Shown one piece after another: positions 26,901 through 35,736 of a stretch of DNA of 53,006 bases; position 1 is the first letter of the stretch; every line of letters begins with the position of its first letter. Location of the stretch: NCBI GenBank assembly GCA_015069165.1, contig SVJD01000010.1, forward strand, positions 1-53,006, read 5' to 3'. Under the pieces are notes generated by a model that saw only the letters and a program-made list of their open reading frames with translations, had not been told where the DNA came from and did no database searches. Source of the stretch: Oscillospiraceae bacterium. GTDB lineage: Bacteria > Bacillota > Clostridia > UBA1212 > UBA1255. Made by a program: the position numbers and the translations under genes.

Positions 26901-29552
26901 AGTAAAAATCCACAAAACACTTACAATTCCGAACAAAAACGGAGAAACAAGCGCAGCAGAAACAAAATTTATCCACATTGTCCTGCAATAATATACAGGC
27001 AAGTTTTGTATTTTTTTGTCAGTTTCGGCAGATACTACCCATTCCAACATATTTTTCCTGCTGAAAAAGGTTCTGTAAACTGCTCTTACAATCGCATCCG
27101 TATGGTAATAAAAAGTATGCGGAAGCAATAAAAAATCGCAAAAAGCTTTCCTGATTCGCGAAACAAAATTACCGCCGGCAGATACCAAAAGAGTTCCTGC
27201 TAATATAAAAATCCACAAAAAAGCATCACGGCGCAAAAGAAGCATTCCGACAACAAAAAGCAAGAAAAGTGCTACGGGCAAAAGGCTTCTTATGAGATTT
27301 ATAAATATTTTAAAACGAGAGTAAAAATTAAGAGGATTGTTCTTGAGTACGCCCTTTTCATTTTCAAAACTTTTTCCCAAAAAAGGCAGCAGTTGCCAAT
27401 CTCCCCTGATCCATCTGTGTTCCCTTTTCACATATCCTGCATACGTTCTCGGGAAATTATCATACAGCGGAACATCTGAAACAAAAGCAGTACGCACAAA
27501 AGAGCCTTCTAAAAGATCGTGGCTTAATATGCTGTTTTTCTTAAAACGTCCGTCAAGCAAGCCGTTAAAAACATACGGGTCATACATTCCTTTTCCTGTA
27601 TATATTCCCTCATGGCAAACATCAAAATAAAAATCCGATGTTTTGCTTGCATAAGAATCAAAGCCTGAATCACTACTGTATATTTTTTCAAACAAAGTAC
27701 TTTTTTCTCGTCCGAGTCCGGAAGATTTTACGCTCGGTTGCAAAAGTGCATAACCCTTTGTTACTATAGGTTCTCCTTCTACATAGCTTATTTCAGGTTT
27801 ATTTAACGGATGATGCATTATTTGAGCCATTTTGACTGCAGTATTTATGGGAATAACAGTATCGGCATCTACCGTCAACACATAATTTACTTTTGGTAAT
27901 TCTCCGTTTATTATGGCTCTGTTAAGTTCTATGATTGCTCCCCTTTTACGCTCCGCCCCCATCCATTTGTTGTCTTCCTTATAATAATCCCGCTGTCTTA
28001 TCAGTACAAAAAAGCGTTCCGGTACGGATTTATCATCGGATGGAAATATCCTTTTTTGTAATTTTTTTACTTCTTTTTGTGCATATTTTATTATTTCACT
28101 GTCTTCTTGCGTAGTTTTTGCTGTGCTTTCCGATAGGTCTGCAAGCAAAGTATAACAAATACCGTCCTGCGAATTTGCCCAATACGCAGCCTCCAACTGT
28201 TTTACCATTTCATCTACACGTTTTTTGTCGTTTATAAGGCATGGTAAAACAATCATAATTTTACAATCTGCGGGTAATTTGCCTGAAAAATCCATTTCCG
28301 GCAAAGAAAACGGCATTTTTTTATCCATGTACATTTTCTGTATCAAAGATAACGAAACATTCATTGATATGAGTAAAATAAGCAGCACGCAAAAAAGAGC
28401 CAAAAGTATTCCGAATATGCCATAATTTTCCATACCCAATTTAAAAGTATACACAGCAGGGCAAAAAGCCAATATGGCAGAAGTAAAAAGAAACATAACA
28501 AAAAAAGCACCGAAATCATTATGCTTTGTATAATCTTCGTATATAAATTTACCAACGTGTGTTTGTTCTTTTTGAGCTTTTTCAAGAACTTTAAGTGTGT
28601 ATTTTTCAGGTGAGGTGTGATGCCTTTTTGCGCAAACTTGTACTATGCGTAAGTATTCACTTCTGGATTTTGTTGTCATTTTCGGGAAAACACCCACGGG
28701 GTCTTTACGTAAAATCTGTTCTGCAACACACAATTTTGACATAATGGTATCCCAATCAAGAGAGGGCAAACCCTGCAAGCTTCTGATTGCGTTACCCATG
28801 GAAACGCTCAGTGAAATCCGAGTTTTATGTTCTCTTTCAATCAATTCTTCAATTGTGGTGCCGCGCGCCGCTAATTTTCCCGAAAGTGCAAGTCTGGCAG
28901 CTTCGTTTTGTTCTTGTTCTGCTGACAATCGGAGTACGGTTTCCGCAAAAACAGGTGAAATCATATCTTCATTTTCGAACAGCACAGTTGCACTTCGCAT
29001 TTGCTGTCCGTCTTCTTTTGATGTGTACGATGCAAATTCTTTAAATATTTTTTCTGCTTCTTTTCTGTCTTTGTGTATTTTGTCAGACATTTTGCATATT
29101 TCAGCAATTCTTTTTACCAATGCAAGTTTAAGCATACTGCATAAACAACCGAGAGATTCCGTATCTAAAGGTCTCACCTTTTCATACGATGCAACGAAAT
29201 CCAATATTTCTCTTTCCCCCACCAAGCCGTCAGTGTGAGCCGCAATTTCCGTGGCAATGTCGTATACCGGCAAGTGCTTTTTCTTAAAATCTTCAAGTGC
29301 CAAAGCATCTGCCGCTTCTCTTACGATATGGTAATTGTCTGCAATCCATTCATCAGACGGAATACTTTGCATATTTATTTCAAGTTCTCCGCCGGACATA
29401 ATTCTGTTATATGTGGCTTCTATTACTTCATCACAAGCTAAGGCAGACGGAATATTTTTCACTCCATATCTGCCCTGCGTGTGTTTTTCGCCAATATTGG
29501 CTGCGTGTTTTATAAATTCTTTTCCTGTTAACAAAGTATCCTCAAGAATCAT
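23985..29552 (-). CDS. NdvB-like cyclic beta-1,2-glucan synthase, GT84 and glucoamylase-like part
   Basis: An 1855-residue membrane protein. Order of parts: a helical N-terminal third (1-340), two membrane spans near 350-410, and a GT84 glycosyltransferase domain (about 430-740) with VDADTVIPI and the processive-type HRWIRGDWQ motif near 714. Further spans lie between about 745 and 890. A glucoamylase-like domain (about 930-1360) carries LLSWSGTVFEYL, RPWGISESGYNAFD and FMAHHVGMSL. The C-terminal beta-sandwich and linker end in LWEFGISGDNPI and VFVI-type blocks. Full-length NdvB proteins reach about 2800 residues by continuing into GH94; here that part is the next gene. It likely elongates and cyclises beta-1,2-glucan from UDP-glucose. 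Start MILEDTLL has GAGGTG upstream. Confidence 0.88.
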   Translation of the reverse strand: MILEDTLLTGKEFIKHAANIGEKHTQGRYGVKNIPSALACDEVIEATYNRIMSGGELEINMQSIPSDEWIADNYHIVREAADALALEDFKKKHLPVYDIATEIAAHTDGLVGEREILDFVASYEKVRPLDTESLGCLCSMLKLALVKRIAEICKMSDKIHKDRKEAEKIFKEFASYTSKEDGQQMRSATVLFENEDMISPVFAETVLRLSAEQEQNEAARLALSGKLAARGTTIEELIEREHKTRISLSVSMGNAIRSLQGLPSLDWDTIMSKLCVAEQILRKDPVGVFPKMTTKSRSEYLRIVQVCAKRHHTSPEKYTLKVLEKAQKEQTHVGKFIYEDYTKHNDFGAFFVMFLFTSAILAFCPAVYTFKLGMENYGIFGILLALFCVLLILLISMNVSLSLIQKMYMDKKMPFSLPEMDFSGKLPADCKIMIVLPCLINDKKRVDEMVKQLEAAYWANSQDGICYTLLADLSESTAKTTQEDSEIIKYAQKEVKKLQKRIFPSDDKSVPERFFVLIRQRDYYKEDNKWMGAERKRGAIIELNRAIINGELPKVNYVLTVDADTVIPINTAVKMAQIMHHPLNKPEISYVEGEPIVTKGYALLQPSVKSSGLGREKSTLFEKIYSSDSGFDSYASKTSDFYFDVCHEGIYTGKGMYDPYVFNGLLDGRFKKNSILSHDLLEGSFVRTAFVSDVPLYDNFPRTYAGYVKREHRWIRGDWQLLPFLGKSFENEKGVLKNNPLNFYSRFKIFINLIRSLLPVALFLLFVVGMLLLRRDAFLWIFILAGTLLVSAGGNFVSRIRKAFCDFLLLPHTFYYHTDAIVRAVYRTFFSRKNMLEWVVSAETDKKIQNLPVYYCRTMWINFVSAALVSPFLFGIVSVLWIFTPYAVYFSSRKSPVEQQKLSPEQIKKFRITARKIWAFYEDYAIESENYLPPDNVQFAPVYCVAHRTSPTNIGFLIVSTVIAGRMGYISQGEVLLRLENIVKTLERLKKWNGHIFNWYDTLTLDVLEPGYISCVDSGNLAACLLTASRLTESFAENDSIEKYIKRSAEGLLDTIFCLNEIADKDSQIETNVLEEFLAKCDFSADLKEEFLKIIRYYVSVADFVKNEKADAHSLRYKIKDSLSEIEQNLKSEVIDIQTQSINVTKKLTKLALEMDFGVLYDSQHRHLCIGYNYSRGEFSASYYDMLMSEARLTSYIAMAKGDVESEHFSALARRFNKDGSVLLSWSGTVFEYLLPELFMPSPYDSSLYYSIYGMLDIQQKAVTDRPWGISESGYNAFDVNMNYKYRAFGLKSLAVKRMHNDDAVVAPYAAIMASKQIPNEAYKNMLLFTRLGAEGKYGYYEAVDFTPGRKGIVESFMAHHVGMSLCGIANLLFDGMVSKGFAEMPMMKAVEVMLTEKMPKKKKPKKEIIRKPNQQKNFYVVQNKEKEEIQQEYTINLSGNDTEVLSNGKYSLIINGQGNSYSEYCGTGLDVYRENIETEGVVLYLNGQMLKPAKCTIHSASCEFLYLTESAEITQTVCVSAGENAEMRVVKITNKGKTERYDNLTVYIRLMLNKKTSYEAHPSYSSMFVTTDVIKNEKSELCLGAYRRKHTPSDANVQSYFYVNVPFEHKNKVESLMYDTDVLSFKGRNHNTEKPMVFESTGSESEVLLAGNVGAVLNPCYAVNLKLRVEAGGSTEVSFAMGVCEEKNEILEKTAALSNTERVFELARTRSLIEKEHISFKKGDLEYFRSFASKLLYGRKKYSRETQQKLWEFGISGDNPIITVMLKKPENAVRVEKLVRMWCFYSFRGIKLDLVLTVFDDSDYISPIHELADNLVQRGMWGCFPVRGNIFVIAPQNSDGAVPVIEASNLVFWL

Positions 29553-29605
29553 TTTTTACACCTCGTTTTGTTATTATTTACCGGAGATGTAAGTTTTATG
29601 CAATT

Positions 29606-30394
29606 CTACGTTCTTTTAAGTTTTGAGTAATCCCCGTCTTTCATGGTGCAATATATTCTTGTGGGATCAAGAGTCCAACCGTAACCTGTATTTCTGTTCA
29701 ACAATTCATCTACAGTTACAAATCTATACCCTTTTGGAGCCAGAATATCTATGGCCGAAAGCGCAGTTTCAACTGACGTTTCATAATTATCATGGAGCAA
29801 AATAATATCTCCGTCAAATGTGTTATTCACAATCATGTTAACCATTTTGTCTACATTTCTGCACTCCCAATCGCGAGTATCGTAATATCCCCAACATACG
29901 GTAATCATGGGCGATGCTATATTTCTTACCCAAAGAGCTGTTAACTCACTGCCTCCGGGAGGTCTTGTATATTTTACCTCTTGCCCCGTAATTTCCTCTA
30001 TGAGCTGACTTGTTTTACTTAATTCATAAGCCACTTTTTGAGGAGTTGATTTACTCAGCCAACAGTGAGAATATGAGTGATTGGCTACTGTATGCCCCTC
30101 TGCTGCCATGCGAGCAACAAGCTCACGATTTTCTTTTGTAGTCTGAGCCGTTTGTGTTTTCGATTCATAATCCAACTTTTCCCCCAAAACGAAAAATGTG
30201 GCTTTTGCATTTCTTTCTGCCAAACCGTCAAGAAGTTCCTTTGTATAGATTTTATTCGGTCCATCGTCAAAAGTGAAGGCCACCATCGGTTGTATGCTTT
30301 CTGCGCTGTCGGCGGATACTTTAATAGGAAAGAAAGCGCACGACAATATTATCCATATTGAAAAAATTGTTTTTAAGAAATGTTTTTTCCGCAT
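29606..30394 (-). CDS. Secreted polysaccharide deacetylase (NodB domain)
   Basis: A 262-residue exported CE4 enzyme that removes N-acetyl (or O-acetyl) groups from peptidoglycan or another extracellular glycan. An N-terminal signal segment (about 1-28) is followed by the NodB motifs: TFDDGPNKIY with the catalytic and metal Asp (43-44), HSYSHCW with the metal His pair, TRPPGG, a DTRDW block, and IILLHDNYE near the end. Its ribosome-binding AAGGAG is buried in the 3' arm of the hairpin at 30399-30430. It is followed 53 bases later by the glucan synthase, so all three could be one transcript; the exact substrate is not evident. Confidence 0.9.
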   Translation of the reverse strand: MRKKHFLKTIFSIWIILSCAFFPIKVSADSAESIQPMVAFTFDDGPNKIYTKELLDGLAERNAKATFFVLGEKLDYESKTQTAQTTKENRELVARMAAEGHTVANHSYSHCWLSKSTPQKVAYELSKTSQLIEEITGQEVKYTRPPGGSELTALWVRNIASPMITVCWGYYDTRDWECRNVDKMVNMIVNNTFDGDIILLHDNYETSVETALSAIDILAPKGYRFVTVDELLNRNTGYGWTLDPTRIYCTMKDGDYSKLKRT

Positions 30395-30398
30395 AAAA

Positions 30399-30430
30399 AA
30401 ACTCCTTCACACAGTAATGTGACGGAGTTT
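30399..30430 (-). promoter_or_regulatory. Hairpin that sequesters the deacetylase Shine-Dalgarno
   Basis: On the minus strand AAACTCC-G-TCACA pairs with TGTGA-A-GGAGTTT around a 6-base loop (12 bp, one G-A mismatch), followed by T7 and then ATG. The 3' arm contains AAGGAG, the only ribosome site of the deacetylase. It is both a plausible terminator after deoC and a structure that would block translation of readthrough mRNA. Confidence 0.75.
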
Positions 30431-30476
30431 ATTATTTGCTTAAATTTTAAAATAAATCAGCTAATTATTGTAAAAA

Positions 30477-31145
30477 TCAAAAAGCACCGTTATCTATGGC
30501 TTCTTGCATTATCTTCACACCGGCAGATGTCCCTAATCTGCTTGCGCCTGCATTTATAAGTGCTACCGCATCTTCGTATGTGCGTATACCGCCGGAAGCT
30601 TTTACCAAAGTGTACTCGTAAAATTCGGAATTTTCCACAAGCAACTCAACATCTGCTACCGTTGCTTTGCCTTCTGTAAAACCTGTACAAGTTTTTACAA
30701 AATCCGCACCGGCATCGCAAACAATTTTAGTTGCCATTGCTTTTTCGTATTGAGAAAGCAACCCTGTTTCTATGATAACTTTCAATGTGCTTTCGTCTAT
30801 TGCGTATCTGACTGCTTCAATCTCTTTTTGCACAAAATCAAAACGTCCTTCTTTTAAAGCTCCGATGTTAATTACCATGTCGAATTCGTCACAACCGTTT
30901 TCGTACGCTTCTTTGGCTTCGGCAACTTTCATTTCGGTGGAAATTGCTCCCAAAGGGAATCCTATAACCGTGCACACTTTTACTTCCGTACCCTTTAAAA
31001 GTGCCTTTGCAAGCGGAATGTGCACGGGATTTACACATACCGATGCAAAATTCCAACGCGCCGCTTCTACGCAAAGCTTTTCGATGTCACGATTTGTAGC
31101 CGTGGGTTTTAAATTTGTATGGTCGATATATTCGTTAAGTTTCAT
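30477..31145 (-). CDS. deoC: Deoxyribose-phosphate aldolase
   Basis: Cleaves 2-deoxyribose-5-phosphate to glyceraldehyde-3-phosphate and acetaldehyde in deoxynucleoside breakdown. The protein is 222 residues. Motifs include EYIDHTNLKP at the start, GFPLGA, DEFDMVINIG, and the Schiff-base Lys in DFVKTCTGF near residue 150. VKASGGIRTYEDA, with the second essential Lys, follows. AAAGGAGG precedes the ATG. It follows the capsule operon's last gene by only 23 bases without a terminator and may be expressed by readthrough, even though no other deoxynucleoside genes are near. Confidence 0.95.
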   Translation of the reverse strand: MKLNEYIDHTNLKPTATNRDIEKLCVEAARWNFASVCVNPVHIPLAKALLKGTEVKVCTVIGFPLGAISTEMKVAEAKEAYENGCDEFDMVINIGALKEGRFDFVQKEIEAVRYAIDESTLKVIIETGLLSQYEKAMATKIVCDAGADFVKTCTGFTEGKATVADVELLVENSEFYEYTLVKASGGIRTYEDAVALINAGASRLGTSAGVKIMQEAIDNGAF

Positions 31146-31168
31146 AGTTAGCCTCCTTTAAAAAGTCA

Positions 31169-32323
31169 TTATAAGCCGATGTTTTCCAGAAATACTTGTA
31201 TTTGCTCTGCTTCTTGACGCGAAATATTATTATTATGCTGTAACTCTTTTATTGAACTTCTTGCTTGTCCGCAAAAGGCAATTTTAAACCATCTTCGTAC
31301 TTCCATAACAGGTGTCAGCCATGGATGTTTTTCTAATATAGGATAATAAAGTTTGATTCTTTCATACGGAATAAACACCTTTGACAGAGCGTATTTTACG
31401 CGTCCGCCTTTTTTCTGTTGCTGAATGGCAAGAGCATTTTCACTTGTACCGTAAACACCGCCGCGCAAAATATAGTCTTCCATTTGCTTTGTAATTACGG
31501 TATGTTCTGCTTTTTCAAACCAAACTTTTTTAAGCAAGCGGGCTGACATTGCAAACTTTAAAAGTCCACCCTTCTTTAAAAGTTCATCTCGTTTAATTTG
31601 AAGTTCACTATCCATATTGTCCAAAATCCAAAGATCCAACAAAGTTCTGATACCGCAACCGCCCTGCTCAAAATGTTTTGCCATGTGAGCTATATGGTAG
31701 AAATAAAACATTTCATCCGGCATTTCATGCCAATATTTTTTACCATCTTTTACAAAAGATGTTTCCCATACAGTATTTAATACTTGAGCAGAAGAATTGG
31801 CCACACCATCTTCAATCAATGTATAGTGAAGTTCAAAATGTGATTTATTGGCAGAGAAAAGCGAAATATTGTGAGAACCTTTTGCATCATAAGTATAACC
31901 TTCGTTTTTTATGAGCAATTCAGCTGCTCGGTTCAAATCGCTTTCTTTTACAAGAATATCAATATCACAGCTCGTTCTCATCCATGGTTCAGGATAATAC
32001 TTACTGATAATGGGTCCTTTTAAAGGCATAAAATCTATTTCGGCTTTTTCAAAAGCTTCGCACAGTTTGTCTAATTCATACTTAGTTCGCTCGTATCTGA
32101 ATATTGCTTTCTGTATTTCATTTTCAAATGCCCCGTTACTACCCGTAAATACTTTATTTATGCCTATGGCAAGCAAATGAATCAAATCATGTACTTTTGC
32201 CATTTTTGCCATTTTGAACAATGTTTCATCAGTAAATACTGTTTTTTCTTCTTCTGTGAGCAAACTGCCGCTTATTGAGCTGCGCAGCAAAGCAAACAGC
32301 AACTGAATTTCACTTTGATTCAT
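31169..32323 (-). CDS. Nucleotidyltransferase family protein at the end of the capsule operon
   Basis: A 384-residue protein of the uncharacterised nucleotidyltransferase group (NTP_transf_5 type). It has LKGPIISKYYPEPWMRTSCDIDILV, where the DID pair is the expected metal-binding site, HNISLFSANKSHFELHYTLIEDG next, and a helical rest with MFYFYHIAHMAKHFEQGGCGIR. Such proteins often sit in polysaccharide or lasso/lanthipeptide loci; their substrates are unknown. Here it is the last capsule gene, 21 bases after wzx, with AGGAG before the ATG. A role in adding a nucleotidyl or phospho group to the polymer is possible but unproven. Confidence 0.65.
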   Translation of the reverse strand: MNQSEIQLLFALLRSSISGSLLTEEEKTVFTDETLFKMAKMAKVHDLIHLLAIGINKVFTGSNGAFENEIQKAIFRYERTKYELDKLCEAFEKAEIDFMPLKGPIISKYYPEPWMRTSCDIDILVKESDLNRAAELLIKNEGYTYDAKGSHNISLFSANKSHFELHYTLIEDGVANSSAQVLNTVWETSFVKDGKKYWHEMPDEMFYFYHIAHMAKHFEQGGCGIRTLLDLWILDNMDSELQIKRDELLKKGGLLKFAMSARLLKKVWFEKAEHTVITKQMEDYILRGGVYGTSENALAIQQQKKGGRVKYALSKVFIPYERIKLYYPILEKHPWLTPVMEVRRWFKIAFCGQARSSIKELQHNNNISRQEAEQIQVFLENIGL

Positions 32324-32344
32324 AGCTTTCTCCTATCTTAAAAT

Positions 32345-33844
32345 TTATTCCTCAACCTTGCTCTTGTTGATTGTCCGTAAATTCTTAAGTAATCTCTTAC
32401 CATTACACAAAAAGAGTGCTCCCGCAAATATTCCGTATCCGCCAAATAAAATCACAAGGTACGGCAAGCCTTTTTGCACCGCAAAACTCCGAAGCAGAGA
32501 AACCAACAAAAAGCAACATATAATTTGAAATATAAAAAACAACAAATATTTTTTGTCAAATAATTTTAAAATATTTGTTTTTATCTCTCTTGCCCCCAAC
32601 GAAAGAATTACAATGCCTTGAACGAGTGTTACCAAAAGGGTTGTTAGCGCAGGACCAACTTCTTCGAATACAAAAAACGAACCTATATTTAAAAAGATAT
32701 TGGCAAAAAATGTACCTATCGAGGCAAACAGAATTGTTTTCGTTTTACCGGCGGCGCTTAAAATAATTGTTATATTAAGTACACTTAATACATCAACTAA
32801 TATATATATTATAAATACATACACACCAAAATCATACGATGCATATTTTTCAGTATACAAGAATCTCATAAGCTCCGGTGCAACAGCAACTGCACCTATT
32901 GCCAAAATAGTGGTGGCAATATAAGAAAGTTCCAAAAACGACTTATACAAAACTTGTGTCATTTCGTATTTTTTGTTTGCAATATATCTTGTGATATATG
33001 GAAGTAAAACCGTACAGAATGATGTCATTACTATATCAAAAGGAAGCAGTTTTGAAGCATTCGTATATACCGCCAATGTTTCTGTATCTGTAAAAAACGA
33101 AATAACAAATTTGTCAGAATCACGATTTAAAGATTTAATAACTGCAAACATGGCCATAGGAATACAGTATATTAATATTTCTTTTATAAGTGTTTTGTCA
33201 AAGCGTAAAATGTTAATTTTACAATTTTTGTGTTTTAGTACGACAAAAAAGTATATAACTTGAATAATATCCATCAATACCTGGCTGAGCAAAAGAACCG
33301 CAATATTATCAAAAACATAGCAAGCTAAAACTATAGCTAATAATTTAACTACCGATACAAGTAAGTTTCTTATTGCTATCATTTTTGCTTTTCCTATTGC
33401 TATAAACATAATTTGCAACAAGGAAATTGAATTTTGCAAAATAGGCAATACTGCTGCAAAAATCATTAAAGATTTTAAACTTTCATTATCAAAATATTTC
33501 GATATAGGAACGGTGCATGCCAAAATCGTTATTGATACGATTGTGCTGATGAGATATTGCAGAAAAAATATAGTGGATATATATGCATTTCTTTTTTGTT
33601 CATCCTTTTCTCTGCAAAAGAAAAAGTTTATTCCATCCATCATTCCAAGTATTGTCATACTGCTGATAGTAGTTGTTAAAAGCATTACTTGGGAGTAAGT
33701 TCCGTACTCTTTAAGTGAAAAATGCCCCGAAAGTACCCTCGTCATAAGCAAACCAAAAACAAGAGTAACCATTCGTACGAATATCAAAAAAAAAGAATCT
33801 CCTGATGTCCCTTTAAAGAAAGATTTGAGTTTATTCCCGATCAA
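32345..33844 (-). CDS. Wzx-type polysaccharide flippase
   Basis: A membrane protein of 499 residues with about 12-14 hydrophobic segments and the Wzx/MurJ-like (MATE/MOP) start [18 protein letters not shown] followed by [16 protein letters not shown]. Such proteins carry undecaprenyl-linked repeat units across the membrane for assembly by Wzy. The reading frame starts at a TTG (33844) overlapping the acetyltransferase stop by 14 bases, with only a weak upstream ribosome site. The next in-frame ATG would delete the first hydrophobic segment. Translational coupling to the preceding gene fits. Its presence with Wzy defines a Wzx/Wzy-dependent pathway. Confidence 0.87.
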   Translation of the reverse strand: MIGNKLKSFFKGTSGDSFFLIFVRMVTLVFGLLMTRVLSGHFSLKEYGTYSQVMLLTTTISSMTILGMMDGINFFFCREKDEQKRNAYISTIFFLQYLISTIVSITILACTVPISKYFDNESLKSLMIFAAVLPILQNSISLLQIMFIAIGKAKMIAIRNLLVSVVKLLAIVLACYVFDNIAVLLLSQVLMDIIQVIYFFVVLKHKNCKINILRFDKTLIKEILIYCIPMAMFAVIKSLNRDSDKFVISFFTDTETLAVYTNASKLLPFDIVMTSFCTVLLPYITRYIANKKYEMTQVLYKSFLELSYIATTILAIGAVAVAPELMRFLYTEKYASYDFGVYVFIIYILVDVLSVLNITIILSAAGKTKTILFASIGTFFANIFLNIGSFFVFEEVGPALTTLLVTLVQGIVILSLGAREIKTNILKLFDKKYLLFFIFQIICCFLLVSLLRSFAVQKGLPYLVILFGGYGIFAGALFLCNGKRLLKNLRTINKSKVEE

Positions 33845-34403
33845 TTTGTTTCACCACTTTTGCCGGATTACCTGCAACGATAGAATACGGAGGAACATCT
33901 TTGGTCACAACCGCTCTTGTTGCTACAATCGAACCCTTTCCGATTGTAACTCCTTTTAAAATTGTGCAAAACTGTCCGATCCACACATTATCCTCAATAA
34001 CCACAGGAACACTGTCAGAATGATGCCATGCCCAATTATCGTTTGAAAAACCATTAAGACTCATATTTTCTCTCGCTTTTGGGGATGTCGGATGATTGTT
34101 GTTGTCATAAATACGAACATCATTCGAAATAATCACACACCTACCGATTTTAATGCTTTTTTCTGATCCGATAAGAGAATTGCGCCCTAAATAAAAATGG
34201 TCACCAATCTCAATACTTCCGTTTGAAGAAATCTGCATACTTCCCATAACAAATGAGTTGCTTTCTATTTTGATTCTCTCTCGTATTCCGGAACCATTAG
34301 TACATCGGCCTGTTTCACAGAATATTATATTTTCCCCCAATTGTGCATTTTTTTTATAAGATTTTTTACTTTTTTGTGTTCTATACCAATTAACAAACTT
34401 CAC
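33831..34403 (-). CDS. Hexapeptide-repeat acyltransferase
   Basis: A 190-residue transferase of the left-handed beta-helix class, like WbbJ and related O-acetyltransferases. Hexapeptide turns run from about residue 50 ([18 protein letters not shown]) to the end ([23 protein letters not shown]). The central [12 protein letters not shown] segment includes the His typical of the active-site loop, and [12 protein letters not shown] ends the fold. It probably O-acetylates a sugar of the capsule repeat unit. It lies 16 bases after wzy and overlaps wzx. Confidence 0.82.
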   Translation of the reverse strand: MKFVNWYRTQKSKKSYKKNAQLGENIIFCETGRCTNGSGIRERIKIESNSFVMGSMQISSNGSIEIGDHFYLGRNSLIGSEKSIKIGRCVIISNDVRIYDNNNHPTSPKARENMSLNGFSNDNWAWHHSDSVPVVIEDNVWIGQFCTILKGVTIGKGSIVATRAVVTKDVPPYSIVAGNPAKVVKQIDRE

Positions 34404-34419
34404 ATTCTCACCTGACTTT

Positions 34420-35736
34420 TTATACCCTCAACGGACTTTCCGCCTGTATTTCTATACTCTCCTTTGACAACAACACAAGGATCAATAAATAAAACCAAAG
34501 GTTATCATACGTTAAAATACCTATGGCAAACATTCTTACAAGTAAAAGTATAAAAGGAACCCAAACAGCATTTTTCAAAGAAATTTTACCTATGGCAAAA
34601 CCTATGGCTGACAGCAATATTGTTGAACCAAAGATTCCCAAACTAAACAAACTTTCCAAGTAAGTATTATGCGCACCTTTTCCGGCAGTTTCCAAAACAG
34701 TATTAAGACCGTTACCGCAAAACAGCATTTTAAAATCTCCGAGCAAGGCTTCAACATAGTCCATCCAAATATCCGAACGGCCTGTTGTAACTTGTTCAAG
34801 AGAAGAAGTATCATCACCCATAAATCTTAACAATGACGCATTAATGGAATCGTAAGCCATATAATACGCAATCGCCATACCAACTACCGCAATAAAAACA
34901 AATCGTGTCATTCCGCCGACGCCTTGTCTTATTGACAGTACAAACCAACAAGCAATCAACAAAACCAATGTAATCAAAAACGACTTACTTAAAGACATCA
35001 ATCCGAAAACAGGTAACAAAACCAAAAAAACTGTATTGATGGGACGGTGTTTTCTGTTGTACATCATTACAATTATTGCAGACAAAGCCAAGATAATATC
35101 AATCGTATAATAGTTCGGATTACCTTGCAAACCGGAAAAACGTGATACAAAATCCGTTCCGTTTAATCGAAGTGTAGTATCATCAACAAAAGCATCTACA
35201 ATAGGAAGAGATTCCTTAAACAAAGCTACCACTGATGACAAACAAATTCCGAAAGAAAAAGCTGTAATCGAAGAATTTGCGTCAATATCTTCACTTCTCA
35301 AATAATACAGCATCAGAACACCGGAAGCCATCGTAACCATAGTTGTCAACTGCCCCAAACCCGAAAGCAGTAGGTTATATACAATAAACAAAGCTATGCA
35401 CAAAAGCACTCCTACTTCAATTTTGAGATGTGAAAACACAAGTTTTACAACTACGATAAAAAATAAAACCGTAAACAAACTTATGGCATTTAAGTTGGAT
35501 TTTAATAATGTTGAAAACGGCAAAAGAAACAACAACATCGGTATACAATGTTTGGTACTGCTTAATACAAATACAGCCAAACTTACCGCCGCAAATGCCA
35601 AAAAGAATGTATTATTTAACGAGCGCCCTACTATCAATGCGAAAAACAACGCGCACATCAATCCCACATATTTAGGACTGAAAGTATTCTCTTTGTCAAA
35701 AGTATTTACTTTTGCATTTGTAAGAACATTTTCCAT
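34420..35736 (-). CDS. O-antigen/capsule polymerase Wzy-like
   Basis: A 438-residue polytopic protein with about 10-12 predicted spans and one larger outer loop holding [15 protein letters not shown], followed by [22 protein letters not shown]. The R-x-x-x-W and HNTYLE patterns are characteristic of Wzy_C/O-antigen ligase-type polymerases. It would join lipid-linked repeat units on the outer membrane leaflet face. The start is the ATG at 35736 (MENVLTNAK), which overlaps the stop of the epimerase gene as TGATG and has AAGGAG inside the epimerase end. The sequence is poorly conserved, as expected for serotype-specific Wzy. Confidence 0.82.
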   Translation of the reverse strand: MENVLTNAKVNTFDKENTFSPKYVGLMCALFFALIVGRSLNNTFFLAFAAVSLAVFVLSSTKHCIPMLLFLLPFSTLLKSNLNAISLFTVLFFIVVVKLVFSHLKIEVGVLLCIALFIVYNLLLSGLGQLTTMVTMASGVLMLYYLRSEDIDANSSITAFSFGICLSSVVALFKESLPIVDAFVDDTTLRLNGTDFVSRFSGLQGNPNYYTIDIILALSAIIVMMYNRKHRPINTVFLVLLPVFGLMSLSKSFLITLVLLIACWFVLSIRQGVGGMTRFVFIAVVGMAIAYYMAYDSINASLLRFMGDDTSSLEQVTTGRSDIWMDYVEALLGDFKMLFCGNGLNTVLETAGKGAHNTYLESLFSLGIFGSTILLSAIGFAIGKISLKNAVWVPFILLLVRMFAIGILTYDNLWFYLLILVLLSKESIEIQAESPLRV

